From the NCBI RefSeq assembly GCF_024267655.1, contig NZ_CP100595.1, forward strand, positions 558,001-622,000: a stretch of DNA of 64,000 bases. The letters are read 5' to 3'. The first letter of the stretch is position 1. The number at the start of each line of letters is the position of its first letter. This DNA is from Arcobacter roscoffensis. Its GTDB lineage: Bacteria > Campylobacterota > Campylobacteria > Campylobacterales > Arcobacteraceae. The position numbers were made by a program, and so were the translations under genes. A model generated the notes under the pieces. It saw nothing but the letters and a program-made list of their open reading frames with translations. It searched no databases and was not told the DNA's origin. Shown in pieces: positions 1-9,600 of the stretch.

Positions 1-1337
1 TTACTGCTACATTTGTATTTTTAGTATGTTACTTTGCAATTGGACTATCTACTGAAACATCTGTTATCATAGGTGCTGCACTTGCCTTGTCTTCAACAGC
101 TATCGTACTTAAAACTTTTAATGAAACAAAAGAGATAAATAGACCTCATGGAAGACGTGTTTTAGGTATTTTAATTATGCAAGATATTGCAGTAATTCCT
201 ATTTTACTTATGATTTCTTTCTTTACTATGGGTGATGATAAAAGTGTAGGTTATATGATATTTGAAACATTAGTTGCTGCATTTATCTTATTAACACTGC
301 TTTATGTTTCAGGAAAGTATTTATTAGAGCCATTTTTAACATTGGTTTCAAAAACTAAAACAGATGAGCTTTTTGTAGGTTCAGTACTTTTACTTGCAAT
401 TGGTTCTTCATATTTAGCTCATTATTTTGGTTTTACTTATTCACTTGGAGCTTTTGTTGCAGGTATGATGATTAGTGAGACAAAGTTTAAACATCAAGTT
501 GAAGCTGACCTAATACCATTTAGAAATATTCTTTTAGGTGTGTTCTTTATTACAGTGGGTATGCAAATTAACTTTACAGTAATTGGTGAATATATTTGGA
601 TAATTCTTCTTTTACTTCCAGTTTTAATGGGATTGAAATATGCAATCATTTATACAATTGTGAAGTTTGAAGATAATAAAAGGGTTGCATTTAAAACAGC
701 TTTATCATTGATTCAAATTGGTGAATTTTCACTTGCAATTTTAGAACTTGCAAGAAGTAAAGATTTAGTTGATCCTACTTATTCACAAGTATTGATTGTA
801 ACTATTGTAATTTCTATGGTATTAACTCCAATTATTCTGAAAAATTTATCTAAAGCAGCAGCTAAACTTGTTCCTGAAGATGTTATGATGATTAACTCAG
901 CACACCATGTGGATGAAGATAAGAAAAACCATGTTGTAGTACTTGGATATGGAAGATTCGGTCAATCTATTGTAAATGAACTTAAAATGTTAGAACAAGA
1001 TTATGTTGTAATTGAACATAATATGAAATTTTATCAGTTAGGTGAACAAAGAGGTGAGCCAATAGTTTTTGGAAATGCAGCACATAGACATATTCTAAAC
1101 TCTGTAAATATTAAAACAGCCTCAGCTGTTATTGTTGCTGTTAATAACCCAGAAGCCTTACAGCTTATTTGTCATGCAATTGATGATTTAACTCATAATG
1201 CTAAGACAATTATTACAGTTACAAGTGAACAAGATAAGAAAGCTCTTGAAGGTTTACATCTAGAGCATATTATTGTTGAGACGAATCAAATAGCTAAATC
1301 AGTAGTTGATGAGGTTATGTATTGTAGATTAGGTTAA
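1..1337 (+). CDS. KefB-type cation:proton antiporter with TrkA-N domain (5' partial)
   Basis: The reading frame is open from base 3 and enters from the left edge, so the N-terminus is missing. The visible part is a run of hydrophobic helices of the CPA2 Na+/H+ or K+/H+ exchanger family, including the AGMMISET region typical of KefB/KefC-like antiporters, followed from about base 930 by a Rossmann-type TrkA-N (RCK-N) domain with a GYGRFGQS nucleotide-binding loop. Such proteins sit in the inner membrane and exchange monovalent cations for protons, gated by nucleotide binding. The TTG at 87 is an internal codon, not the start. It ends a short way before a convergent hairpin. Exact ion specificity cannot be read from sequence. 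Confidence 0.88.
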   Translation, partial: TATFVFLVCYFAIGLSTETSVIIGAALALSSTAIVLKTFNETKEINRPHGRRVLGILIMQDIAVIPILLMISFFTMGDDKSVGYMIFETLVAAFILLTLLYVSGKYLLEPFLTLVSKTKTDELFVGSVLLLAIGSSYLAHYFGFTYSLGAFVAGMMISETKFKHQVEADLIPFRNILLGVFFITVGMQINFTVIGEYIWIILLLLPVLMGLKYAIIYTIVKFEDNKRVAFKTALSLIQIGEFSLAILELARSKDLVDPTYSQVLIVTIVISMVLTPIILKNLSKAAAKLVPEDVMMINSAHHVDEDKKNHVVVLGYGRFGQSIVNELKMLEQDYVVIEHNMKFYQLGEQRGEPIVFGNAAHRHILNSVNIKTASAVIVAVNNPEALQLICHAIDDLTHNAKTIITVTSEQDKKALEGLHLEHIIVETNQIAKSVVDEVMYCRLG

Positions 1338-1358
1338 GTAGTTAACTATTTAAATAAA

Positions 1359-1382
1359 AGATAAGGATTTTAATCCTTATCT
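1359..1382. terminator. Bidirectional hairpin between convergent genes
   Basis: A perfect 11-bp inverted repeat (arms AGATAAGGATT at 1359-1369 and AATCCTTATCT at 1372-1382) with a TT centre. The right arm overlaps the last codons of the minus-strand acyltransferase gene. On the plus strand it is followed at a short distance by CTTTTTC. It is placed to stop transcripts from both convergent genes; the U-tract is modest. Confidence 0.6.
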
Positions 1383-3082
1383 ATATATCTTTTTCTTGCG
1401 CTATCTTTTATTTTATCAACTTCAACTAAGATAAATCCATCAACACAATCAGCAAATTCAGGGTCAATATTAAAATCGCAAAATTTAACACCACCTTCTG
1501 ATGCGATATCAGAGTACTGTTTATAAAGTGTGGGTACTGCACAGTTCATATTTGATAGAGTAGATTTTAAAAGTTTAAAGTCAGCTCTTTTATCTTCTAA
1601 ATGAAAAACTTCTTTTACTTCATTTACACTATTTGAGTATTGATAAGGGATTTTTGCAGTTACTAAACTAGCTTTTGTTTTAAAATAATGTGAATAGTAA
1701 TAAACCATCATATCTTTTGCTGCTTTTGGAAAAGATGCACTCATAGATACAGGTCCAAACATATATTTTATATGTGGGTTCTTCTTAAGATAAGCTCCAA
1801 TTCCATACCATAGGTAATCTAAGGCTCTTGTTCCCCAGTATTTAGGTTGCACAAAACTTCTTCCAAGCTCAATAGAATTTTTTAAGTATGGAATCATATC
1901 TTCGTTGTAGTCAAATAGTTTATTTGAATAAAAACCTTTAACTCCTATATTTTTATAGATAAAATCAGAATTACCAATTCTATATGAACCAACTATTTCT
2001 AAATCATTTTTATCCCATAAAATAATATGTTGATAATATATATCAAACTTATCAGTATCTCTTTTTTTGTTGATACCCTCACCAACCTTTCTAAAAGATA
2101 TTTCTCTTAATCTTCCAAGCTCTTTTAATACAACAGAGTCTTCTGTGTAGTCATAAAGGTATATCTCTTTCCCATCTTTTGTTTCACCTATTAATTGAGA
2201 GCTTTTAAGCTCTGATAATATATCTGCTCTTCTTTGAGGGTGAGCAATTGCTGATTGTGTTTGAAAAAAAGATTTTTTTCCTTTTTTTAGTGCATATAAA
2301 TGCTTTCTATAAAGATTTACTAAAAACTTTTTATTTATTCCTTTTGGTAATATATTTTCATTAGGAATAATCTCTCCAATTTTGATATTAATTCTTTTTG
2401 ATTTCTTTTTAAACATCTCATTTGATAAAAGTAAAGTTGAAAAAGTTTTATTTAAAACAGATACTGTATAAAATGTTTTAGAATTTTTTGCATTTAAATA
2501 TATAGGAAGTATTGGTGAACCTGTATTTTGGGCAAAGTTTAAAAAACCTTTACTCCAAATAGGATCTTTTATACCTTTTGAAGTGGCACGACTAACTTCA
2601 CCTGCTGGGAAGATGATAATAGCCTCTTCATTATTTAAGGCATCATAGATGTTTTTAATATCTTTTTTAGATTGTCTAATTTTATAATTATCAATTGGAA
2701 TTAAAAGTGAGTTTAAAGCTTCAAATCCAACTAAAAAATCATTTGCAACAATTCTTACATCTTTTCTTACTTGTGAGATTAGTCTAAGTAAACATAGTGC
2801 GTCTAATCCACCTAAAGGATGGTTAGCAATAATTACTACTTTTCCTGAACTTGGAATGTTTTGTAAATCATTACTTGAAACAGTATAGTCAAAGTCAAAA
2901 TAGTCTAAAACAGCATCTACAAACTCAAAACCTTTTAAATGTTCATTTTGTGATAAGAACTGGTTAATCGAGTCTTCATGCACTATCTTTCTAGCTATTT
3001 TAAATAAAGATTTTTTTAAAAAGTTCTGTTTTTTATTTATATTAGGAAACTTTTTTTCTATCTCTTTTTGTACATCAATCAT
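1370..3082 (-). CDS. OlsF-like bifunctional acyltransferase (PlsC domain + GNAT/N-acyltransferase domain)
   Basis: A 570-aa two-domain protein. The N-terminal half is a lysophospholipid acyltransferase-like (PlsC) domain with NHPLGGLD at about residues 87-94 and FPAGEVSR at about 159-166. The C-terminal half (about 300-480) is the hemolysin/OlsB-type N-acyltransferase domain, seen from ELGRSFVQPKYWG and FGPVSMSASFP. This order is that of OlsF, a single-protein ornithine-lipid synthase in which the C-terminal domain makes lyso-ornithine lipid and the N-terminal domain O-acylates it. The spacing in the PlsC motif is H-x5-D, not the classic H-x4-D, as in the NHPLGGLD group. It is transcribed alone, away from a Pho-box-like promoter at 3100-3133. 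Ornithine lipids replace phospholipids under phosphate limitation in other bacteria, which fits. The product is inferred; another amine acyl lipid is possible. Confidence 0.72.
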   Translation of the reverse strand: MIDVQKEIEKKFPNINKKQNFLKKSLFKIARKIVHEDSINQFLSQNEHLKGFEFVDAVLDYFDFDYTVSSNDLQNIPSSGKVVIIANHPLGGLDALCLLRLISQVRKDVRIVANDFLVGFEALNSLLIPIDNYKIRQSKKDIKNIYDALNNEEAIIIFPAGEVSRATSKGIKDPIWSKGFLNFAQNTGSPILPIYLNAKNSKTFYTVSVLNKTFSTLLLSNEMFKKKSKRINIKIGEIIPNENILPKGINKKFLVNLYRKHLYALKKGKKSFFQTQSAIAHPQRRADILSELKSSQLIGETKDGKEIYLYDYTEDSVVLKELGRLREISFRKVGEGINKKRDTDKFDIYYQHIILWDKNDLEIVGSYRIGNSDFIYKNIGVKGFYSNKLFDYNEDMIPYLKNSIELGRSFVQPKYWGTRALDYLWYGIGAYLKKNPHIKYMFGPVSMSASFPKAAKDMMVYYYSHYFKTKASLVTAKIPYQYSNSVNEVKEVFHLEDKRADFKLLKSTLSNMNCAVPTLYKQYSDIASEGGVKFCDFNIDPEFADCVDGFILVEVDKIKDSARKRYIDKD

Positions 3083-3099
3083 ATATTCTCCTTAATGTA

Positions 3100-3133
3100 A
3101 TTGTAGTTTCCTTTGATTACAAAAAGGTAACAG
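3100..3133 (-). promoter_or_regulatory. Pho-box-like promoter for the OlsF-like gene
   Basis: Read on the minus strand: CTGTTAC (3133-3127), then TTGTAAT (3122-3116) starting exactly 11 nt later, then 10 nt, then a -10 hexamer TACAAT (3105-3100). No -35 hexamer is needed in this layout because the activator site replaces it. Two further promoters in this window have the same half sites and the same distances (3162-3195 and 6579-6612). PhoB-type regulators bind direct repeats with an 11-nt period, so a phosphate regulator is the natural candidate. Confidence 0.65.
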
Positions 3134-3161
3134 TAACCTTTTTTAGTGACCATAAACAAAT

Positions 3162-3195
3162 TTGTTACTAAATTGTAATTTTAAGTCTTTATAAT
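3162..3195 (+). promoter_or_regulatory. Pho-box-like promoter for the cytochrome/NicO operon
   Basis: TTGTTAC (3162-3168) and TTGTAAT (3173-3179) are direct repeats with an 11-nt period. Ten nucleotides later comes a perfect -10 hexamer TATAAT (3190-3195). The start codon of the first operon gene lies 27 nt downstream with AGGA at 3213-3216. The pattern matches the divergent box at 3100-3133 and the one before the PhoX-like gene in both spacing and half-site sequence. Confidence 0.68.
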
Positions 3196-3222
3196 CACAA
3201 GATTTTATATGAGGATAAATTA

Positions 3223-4971
3223 ATGAATAAAAGAAATATACTTTTTACAAGTCTTTTTTTGCTTACAAATTATGGTTTTGCACAAGACTTAAAAAGTAAA
3301 AATTTATATAATAAAACAGCATATATTTCAAGTCAATGTTATACAAAAACAGTAAATGATTTAAATGAAAATATTTTACATAACTCTTGTTTCAGCTGTC
3401 ATACAAAAAATAAAGAACCAAACTTTACCTTAGCAGATGCAGATTTACAAGAGGCATATGATTTTCCATCTTCTGCTTTTAAAAACCCTTGGACTAATCT
3501 TTTTAAAGATAGAACTTATCAAACAAAAAGTATTTCTGATGAAGAAATATTAGCTTATGTGAAAGAAGATAATTATAAAAATAAAAAAGGAGAATTTGTT
3601 TTAAAGCCTAAACTTGAAAACATTTCAAAAGATTGGGACTTTAATAATAATGGTAAATGGGATGGATATATACCTGATGTAGCTTTTTCCTTTGATAGAG
3701 ATGGTTTTGATAAAAATAAAAAAGGAGAATATACAGGATGGAGAGCCTTTGCTTATTATCCTTTTCTAGGAACTTTTTGGCCGACTAATGGAAGTTTTGA
3801 TGATGTACTAATTAGGCTTCCTAAGAGTTTTTATTTGAATAAAAAGGCTTTGTTTGATAAGGAAATATACACTATAAATCTTGCAATAATAGAATCTTTA
3901 ATAAAGCAAAAAGATATTTTGATAGAGGAAGTAGATGAAAAAAAATATGGTGTTGATTTAAACCAAAATAATAGACTAGATTTAGCAAAAAATGTTGTTT
4001 TTAACTGGATGACACCTAAGTATGACTTAAAAACAGGAAAGCTAAAAGATTTTTCTATGTCTTATGTGGGAGAAGCAAAAAAGCTTTTAGAAAATGGAGA
4101 GCTTAATATTGCACCTGGTTTATATCCTGTTGGTACAGAGTTTGCACATACAGTAAGGTATCTTGATGTACAAAAAAATGAAGTTAAAATGGCTTCAAGA
4201 ATGAAAGAGTTTAGATATGCAAAGAAACATCATTGGAATAATTATACACAGCTTTTAAATTTAGGTTATGCAGAAATAAAAGAGAAACATGATTTTCCAG
4301 AAAGGGTTGATGTATATTTAGGGAACATGGAAACTGGACTTAGTAACAAAAGAGGTTGGCTTTATCAAGGTTTTATTGAAGATAATAAAGGTGACTTAAG
4401 ACCTCAAACTTATGAAGAAACACTTTTTTGTATGGGCTGTCATAGTAATATAGGAGCAACTGCTGATTCTACCTTTGTATTTCAAAGGAAGTTTGAAGGG
4501 CCTGATATGTCTTATGGTTGGTACCATTGGAGTCAAAGAGGTTTAAAAGGTGTAAAAGATAGAGTTTTAGATGATGGTCAAACAGAGTATGTTAGATATC
4601 TAAAGTTAAATAGTGCAGGGGATGAGTTTAGATCTAATGATGAAGTGATGAATAAGTTCTTTGTTAAAGATTGGGAAAAGGATATAGAAAATATTGAAAG
4701 AGATTTGATATCTAAATTAGAAAATCCAAAAATTGTTTTAAAGCAAGATTGGAAACTAAAAAAGAATGAAATACAGAAACTAAAAGAAGATATTACTCAT
4801 CTTATAATACCAAGTAAACAAAGAGCAATACAACTAAATAAAGCATATAAAGTGATAGTTGATGAACAAAGTTATATTTATGGTAGAGATACTCATGTAA
4901 AACCAGCAAATAATGTTCATAAAACTATAAAAGATGGTCAAATGACACATTTACAAAAGGTTCAAAAATGA
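3223..4971 (+). CDS. Secreted diheme c-type cytochrome-like protein, unknown role
   Basis: A 582-aa protein with a signal peptide (cleavage likely after about residue 20) and two c-heme motifs far apart, CFSCH at residues 56-60 and CMGCH at 403-407. Between them are two short Asp/Asn-rich calcium-loop-like stretches (DFNNNGKWDGY and DLNQNNRLD). The C-terminus is charged and helical. It should be periplasmic with two covalent hemes. I do not recognise a characterised family. It is the first gene of a tightly coupled operon: its stop overlaps the next ATG by 3 nt. The partners are a NicO-type transporter and secreted His-Pro proteins, suggesting a link to metal handling. The promoter is Pho-box-like. 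An electron-transfer or metal-redox role is inference. Confidence 0.75.
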   Translation: MNKRNILFTSLFLLTNYGFAQDLKSKNLYNKTAYISSQCYTKTVNDLNENILHNSCFSCHTKNKEPNFTLADADLQEAYDFPSSAFKNPWTNLFKDRTYQTKSISDEEILAYVKEDNYKNKKGEFVLKPKLENISKDWDFNNNGKWDGYIPDVAFSFDRDGFDKNKKGEYTGWRAFAYYPFLGTFWPTNGSFDDVLIRLPKSFYLNKKALFDKEIYTINLAIIESLIKQKDILIEEVDEKKYGVDLNQNNRLDLAKNVVFNWMTPKYDLKTGKLKDFSMSYVGEAKKLLENGELNIAPGLYPVGTEFAHTVRYLDVQKNEVKMASRMKEFRYAKKHHWNNYTQLLNLGYAEIKEKHDFPERVDVYLGNMETGLSNKRGWLYQGFIEDNKGDLRPQTYEETLFCMGCHSNIGATADSTFVFQRKFEGPDMSYGWYHWSQRGLKGVKDRVLDDGQTEYVRYLKLNSAGDEFRSNDEVMNKFFVKDWEKDIENIERDLISKLENPKIVLKQDWKLKKNEIQKLKEDITHLIIPSKQRAIQLNKAYKVIVDEQSYIYGRDTHVKPANNVHKTIKDGQMTHLQKVQK

Positions 4972-5699
4972 TAGAGTATTATGGAGGTTTTTTAAATTAT
5001 ATAGTTTCAAAACAGCAAGAGTTAAATTTACTTATATCTGATTATTTTGATAGATTAGATAGTGGTGAAAGTATGGTTTTCTTTTCTATTTTATTTGTTT
5101 CTTTTATTTATGGTTTAGTACATGCCTTAGGTCCAGGTCATGGAAAGATGGTAATTGCCAGTTACTTTTTAGCCAAAGAAGCAAAAATAAAAGAGGCTTT
5201 TAAAGCAGGTTTTTTAACTTCAATTATTCATACCATATCAGCTCTTTTAATCACTGGAGTTTTATATCTATTTTTTCAAAGAGCTGTAACAAAGCATTTT
5301 CAAGATATAAATGCCAATATGTATAAAATCTCAGCAGTGTTTATAATTTTAATTGCTTTGTATTTATTATATGAAGTAATAAAAGATAGAAATGAAGAAG
5401 AAAAGGTACAAAGACTAAAAAGTAAAAATTTACTAGCTGTTAGTTTATCTATTGGAATAGTACCTTGCCCAGGTGTTATGACAATAGTTCTATTTTCAAT
5501 GATTCTTGGATATATAAATTTAGGAATTTTAAGTGCTATAACAATGAGTATTGGTATGGGACTTACTATATCATTAGCTGCAATATTAGCAACACAGGTT
5601 AAAAATAAAAGATTTAGTAAGTATAAGTATTTTATGAATATTTTAACTTATGGTGCAATTGTTTTATTAATCTCTCTAGGAGTATTTTTATTAGTATGA
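4968..5699 (+). CDS. NicO/RcnA-family metal transporter
   Basis: A 243-aa polytopic membrane protein of the nickel/cobalt exporter (NicO, RcnA-like) family. The first hydrophobic block carries HALGPGHGK at about residues 52-60, the family hallmark. A conserved His follows at about residue 88 and a PCPG motif at 166-169. A charged loop around 140-152 separates two groups of helices. Members move Ni2+, Co2+ or related ions across the inner membrane, and are often encoded beside DUF1007 proteins, as here. The start ATG overlaps the previous stop (ATGA), so translation is probably coupled. Which metal, and whether it is export or import, cannot be decided from the sequence. Confidence 0.82.
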   Translation: MIEYYGGFLNYIVSKQQELNLLISDYFDRLDSGESMVFFSILFVSFIYGLVHALGPGHGKMVIASYFLAKEAKIKEAFKAGFLTSIIHTISALLITGVLYLFFQRAVTKHFQDINANMYKISAVFIILIALYLLYEVIKDRNEEEKVQRLKSKNLLAVSLSIGIVPCPGVMTIVLFSMILGYINLGILSAITMSIGMGLTISLAAILATQVKNKRFSKYKYFMNILTYGAIVLLISLGVFLLV

Positions 5700-6184
5700 A
5701 AAAGATTTTAATTATAATAGTTTTTTTTATTGGTATTGGTTTAAATGCTCATCCTCACTTTTTTATAGATTCAAACATCTCTTTTGAAAAAGGAAAAATA
5801 AAAAACCAATGGTTATTTGATCGGCTTAATTCAAGAGTTTTGCTTTTTGATTTTGACAAAAATTCAAATAAAAAATTTGATGAAGAAGAAAAACAAGAGT
5901 TTATAGAAACACATTTTAAAACACTAGAGCAAAATAACTATAATATCTTTTTATCAGATGAAAAAGAGTATGAAATTAAGCCTTCAAATATTGATGTTAA
6001 ATTTCAAGAAAGAAGAGTTTCTCTTACTTTTGATATTGATGTTGATTTAAGTAATGAGTTTACAATGTGTACAATGGATGAAAAGATTTATATGGCATTT
6101 AAGTTAAATGAAGTGAGTTCTTCTAATAAATTAGATGTTCAGAAAAGTGAATATGATTTTTGTTTAGGGGTTTCAAGTGAATAA
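5696..6184 (+). CDS. DUF1007-family secreted protein with N-terminal His-Pro-His
   Basis: A 162-aa protein. Residues 1-18 form a signal peptide, and the predicted mature protein begins HPHFFIDSNISF, the signature of DUF1007 proteins that accompany NicO transporters. It contains an EF-hand-like loop (DFDKNSNKKFDEEE) at about residues 54-67. It overlaps the transporter gene by 4 nt. A mature N-terminal histidine followed by a second histidine is a plausible metal site. Role as periplasmic metal partner of the transporter is inferred from gene pairing. Confidence 0.75.
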   Translation: MKKILIIIVFFIGIGLNAHPHFFIDSNISFEKGKIKNQWLFDRLNSRVLLFDFDKNSNKKFDEEEKQEFIETHFKTLEQNNYNIFLSDEKEYEIKPSNIDVKFQERRVSLTFDIDVDLSNEFTMCTMDEKIYMAFKLNEVSSSNKLDVQKSEYDFCLGVSSE

Positions 6185-6491
6185 AATTTTAATAATATGT
6201 AGTTTTCTACTTAGTTCTAGTATAGCTCATCCCGTTAGTTATACAATAGATTTAGATGTTTCTTATGATATAAATGTGCAAAAAGCAAAAATTATTTGTA
6301 AAAGTAACAGTAAAAATAAATGTGGTTTATATAATTACCATCTAGTAGATGAAAATGATAAGATAATACTAACTAAAAGGTATCCATTTTTAAAAAAACA
6401 ATCTTTAGTTAAGCTCTCAAGTAAGCCTTTTAAGCTTGTTTTCTTTTTACGAAAGACTCCTGAACATAATTATATAAAATTATTTGAATAG
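6177..6491 (+). CDS. Small secreted protein, mature N-terminus His-Pro
   Basis: A 104-aa protein starting at GTG, overlapping the previous gene by 8 nt. A signal peptide ends at about residue 17 and the mature chain begins HPVSYTIDLDVSY, echoing the HPHFFIDSNISF start of the preceding DUF1007 protein. Two cysteines (about residues 42 and 49) flank a Lys/Asn-rich turn. No known family was recognised; it may be a diverged short relative of the DUF1007 N-terminal region. It is the last gene of the operon. Confidence 0.62.
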   Translation: MNKILIICSFLLSSSIAHPVSYTIDLDVSYDINVQKAKIICKSNSKNKCGLYNYHLVDENDKIILTKRYPFLKKQSLVKLSSKPFKLVFFLRKTPEHNYIKLFE

Positions 6492-6578
6492 AACCTACTT
6501 TAGCTCATAAAAAGAAATAAATATCTAATACAAAATAATATTTTAAATGAGATAGCCATTTTGATAACCATTATTTTT

Positions 6579-6612
6579 TTGTAACTATCTTGTAATTTTT
6601 CTTTATTAAAAT
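6579..6612 (+). promoter_or_regulatory. Pho-box-like promoter for the PhoX-like gene
   Basis: TTGTAAC (6579-6585) and TTGTAAT (6590-6596) are direct repeats 11 nt apart. Ten nucleotides later is a -10 hexamer TAAAAT (6607-6612). Half sites, period and distance to the -10 are the same as at 3162-3195. The downstream gene encodes a PhoX-type phosphatase, which links this motif to phosphate control. Confidence 0.72.
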
Positions 6613-6664
6613 TTCCGCACAAATGACATGGAAGTCTAGAAATTATTTATAATAAAGGAAAATT

Positions 6665-9600
6665 ATGAAAAGAAATTATTTGAGAATAAGTTTTGTTGCT
6701 TCAGCTATTTTAGCCTCTATTACTTTTATTGGATGTGGTAGTTCTTCATCTTCACAAACATCAACTTCACAAGGTTCAACTGGAACATTAAGTCTAAATC
6801 CGAATTTGGCAAATATTGATTATACATGTGGAGATACAAGTGGTACTACAAACTCTAATGGAGAGTATACGTATAAAGATGGTGAAACTTGTACTTTTAC
6901 CATAGGAGGAAAAAAATTAACTGCAACTCCTAGTTCAAAACTTACTATTGCTTCAATTGCTGAGCAAAATGAAGATGTTTCTAGTGAAGCATTATCAGCA
7001 TTTATTATTGCAAAAATGAGTAAAAAAACTGGAAAAGATTATGATATTAATAATCTTCCAGAAACTTTTGAGTTACCTGAAGATATTGAAGGTAGTTCTT
7101 CTGATGCATTAGATTTTTCATCTATTGAGAAATTATCTGAAAAATTAGATGATGCAGATATAAAAGAAAAAATCAAAAAAATCAAAATTGATGTGAGCAA
7201 AAAGTTTGCTAATAAAGTAGATGTAAAATTTAAAGAAATACAAACACCTACAACAGATGCTAAAAAAACAACTAGACAAGCTTCTTCTGAAGTTGTAATA
7301 AATGGTAAAACTCAAAATATATCATATAAAACAATTATGGCTACAGGTGATAGTAATAATGGTGAAGTATTTGGATTATCAAAAGATTATATGGACGAAA
7401 CAATTACTTTTAGTGGTGGAACTGTAGATGATGGCTCACCATATATTTGTAATGGTACAAATAGTGGAGTTGGTTCGGGACTTGATTATACATCATTTTT
7501 AAATAAAGATGGAAATTTATATATGGTATCACAGTTTGAGTGTCAAGTTGGCTCTATGTATATGGTAGAGTTAGAGCAAAATGAGCAAACGGGTGAATTA
7601 AGTGCAAAAGAAAATAGTATGAAGTTCATCTCACAAAAAGATGAATTTGGTGGCTTTGTTCATTGTGCAGGTCAAAAAACACCATGGGAATCTCACTTAG
7701 GTTCAGAAGAGTATGAACCAGACGCTAAAGCTGTGGAGCAAGGTGCAGATTCAGTTACTGGATTAACTGGAAACAAGTATTATGATGAGGTTGCGAAATT
7801 CTGGAAAGGTGATGCTACTAAAATGTCGCCATATTACTATGGTTGGACTCCTGAAGTAAAAATCACTGATGATGGTGAAGCTGATTATACAAAACACTAC
7901 TCAATGGGAAGAATGTCTCATGAGTTAGCATATGTTATGCCTGATAATAAAACAGTATATTTATCAGATGATGGAACAAATGTTGGATTATTTATGTTTG
8001 TTGCAGATAAAGAAAAGGATTTAAGTGCAGGTACATTATATGCTGCAAAATGGAATCAAACTTCAGAAGTTGGAGTTGGTGCTGGTGAGGCTGATATTAC
8101 TTGGGTTAACTTGGGTCATGCAACAGATAGTGAAATTAGAGAGTATTTAGATAAAGATGGAAATATTGCAACAAATGATGCAGTTAAATTCTCAGATATT
8201 TTTGATTCAGTATCTGGAGATACAAATGCAGGTACTTGTCCAACTGGTTATAAAGCAACTAACACAAGTGCTGGTTTTGAGTGTTTAAATTTAAAAGAAG
8301 GTATGGAAAAAGCTGCTTCAAGATTAGAGTCAAGAAGATATGCTGCTTATATGGGAGCAACAACTGAGTTTAGAAAAGAAGAGGGTATTACTTTTGATAA
8401 AAATGCAGGTAAACTTTATGTTGCAATGAGTTCTGTTGAAAGAGGAATGGAAGATAACAAAAAAAGTGAAGTAGCTAATACTAAATATGATATTGGTGGA
8501 AACAATGATATTAAAGTTGAATATAATCAATGTGGGGCTGTTTACTCTTTAGATGTAGATACAGAAATTGCTAAAGATACTGCTGATACTACAATTAACT
8601 CTGAGTATGTAGTAAAAAATATGAATGCAGTAATAAGTGGAACACCAACTACTTATGCAGATGGTTCTGTTTATGCTAACAATACTTGTGATGTAAATGG
8701 TATTTCAAATCCTGATAATGTTACTTTCTTAGAGAACTCTGATATTTTAATGATTGGAGAGGATACAGGTAAACATGAAAATAATGCTGTATGGGCATAC
8801 AATGTAAAAACTAAAGAGTTAACTAGAACATTCACAACTCCACTTGATGCTGAAACAACTTCACCATTTTGGTATAGTAATTTAGCAAATGGTTATGGAT
8901 ACTTATCAGTTGTAACACAACACCCTATGAAGTCTCAATCTTCTACACTTGCTCAAAAACAATCAACTATTGGATATGTAGGACCATTTAAAAACTTAGA
9001 TGAGTTAAAAGAATCAAATAAATTAAACTCTTTTGAAAAAGTAGCAACACTAACTACATCTATAGAAGGTGGAAGTGAGATTGTAGCTTTTGATAGTAAT
9101 ACAAATAGAATGTTTACTACAAATGGAGCTAATAATGCTTTAGATATTAATACAGTTTCTTATGATGAAGATAAAAAAACAATGAGCTTAACATCTTATA
9201 AATCAGTTGACTTATTAATTTATGGAAATGGTGTAAACTCAGTTGCTGTTGCAAGTGGAAAAGTTGCAGTAGCAGTTGAAAAAGTAGATTCACAAGATTC
9301 ATCAAAACAAGTAAAAGGTTCTGTTGTTGTATTTGATACAGCAGGAGAACATATTCAAACTATTGAAGTTGGGTATTTACCAGATATGCTTACATTTAAC
9401 GAAGATGCTTCAAAAATCATTGTAGCAAATGAGGGTGAGCCAAATAGTGACTACTCTTATGATCCAAAGGGTTCAGTTGGAATTATTGATGTTAATAATA
9501 ACTACTCATATACTGATTTAACTTTTGATGGTATTGAAATTCCAAGTGATGTAGTATTAAAAGATGGTGTTGATGCTTCTTTAGATTTAGAGCCTGAATA

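Noticed and set aside
3121-3143. Near-perfect palindrome AAAAAGGTAAC...TAACCTTTTT as a terminator
   Set aside because: It lies between divergent starts where no transcript should end; it overlaps the minus-strand Pho-like box, and its symmetry probably comes from the half sites and A/T runs.
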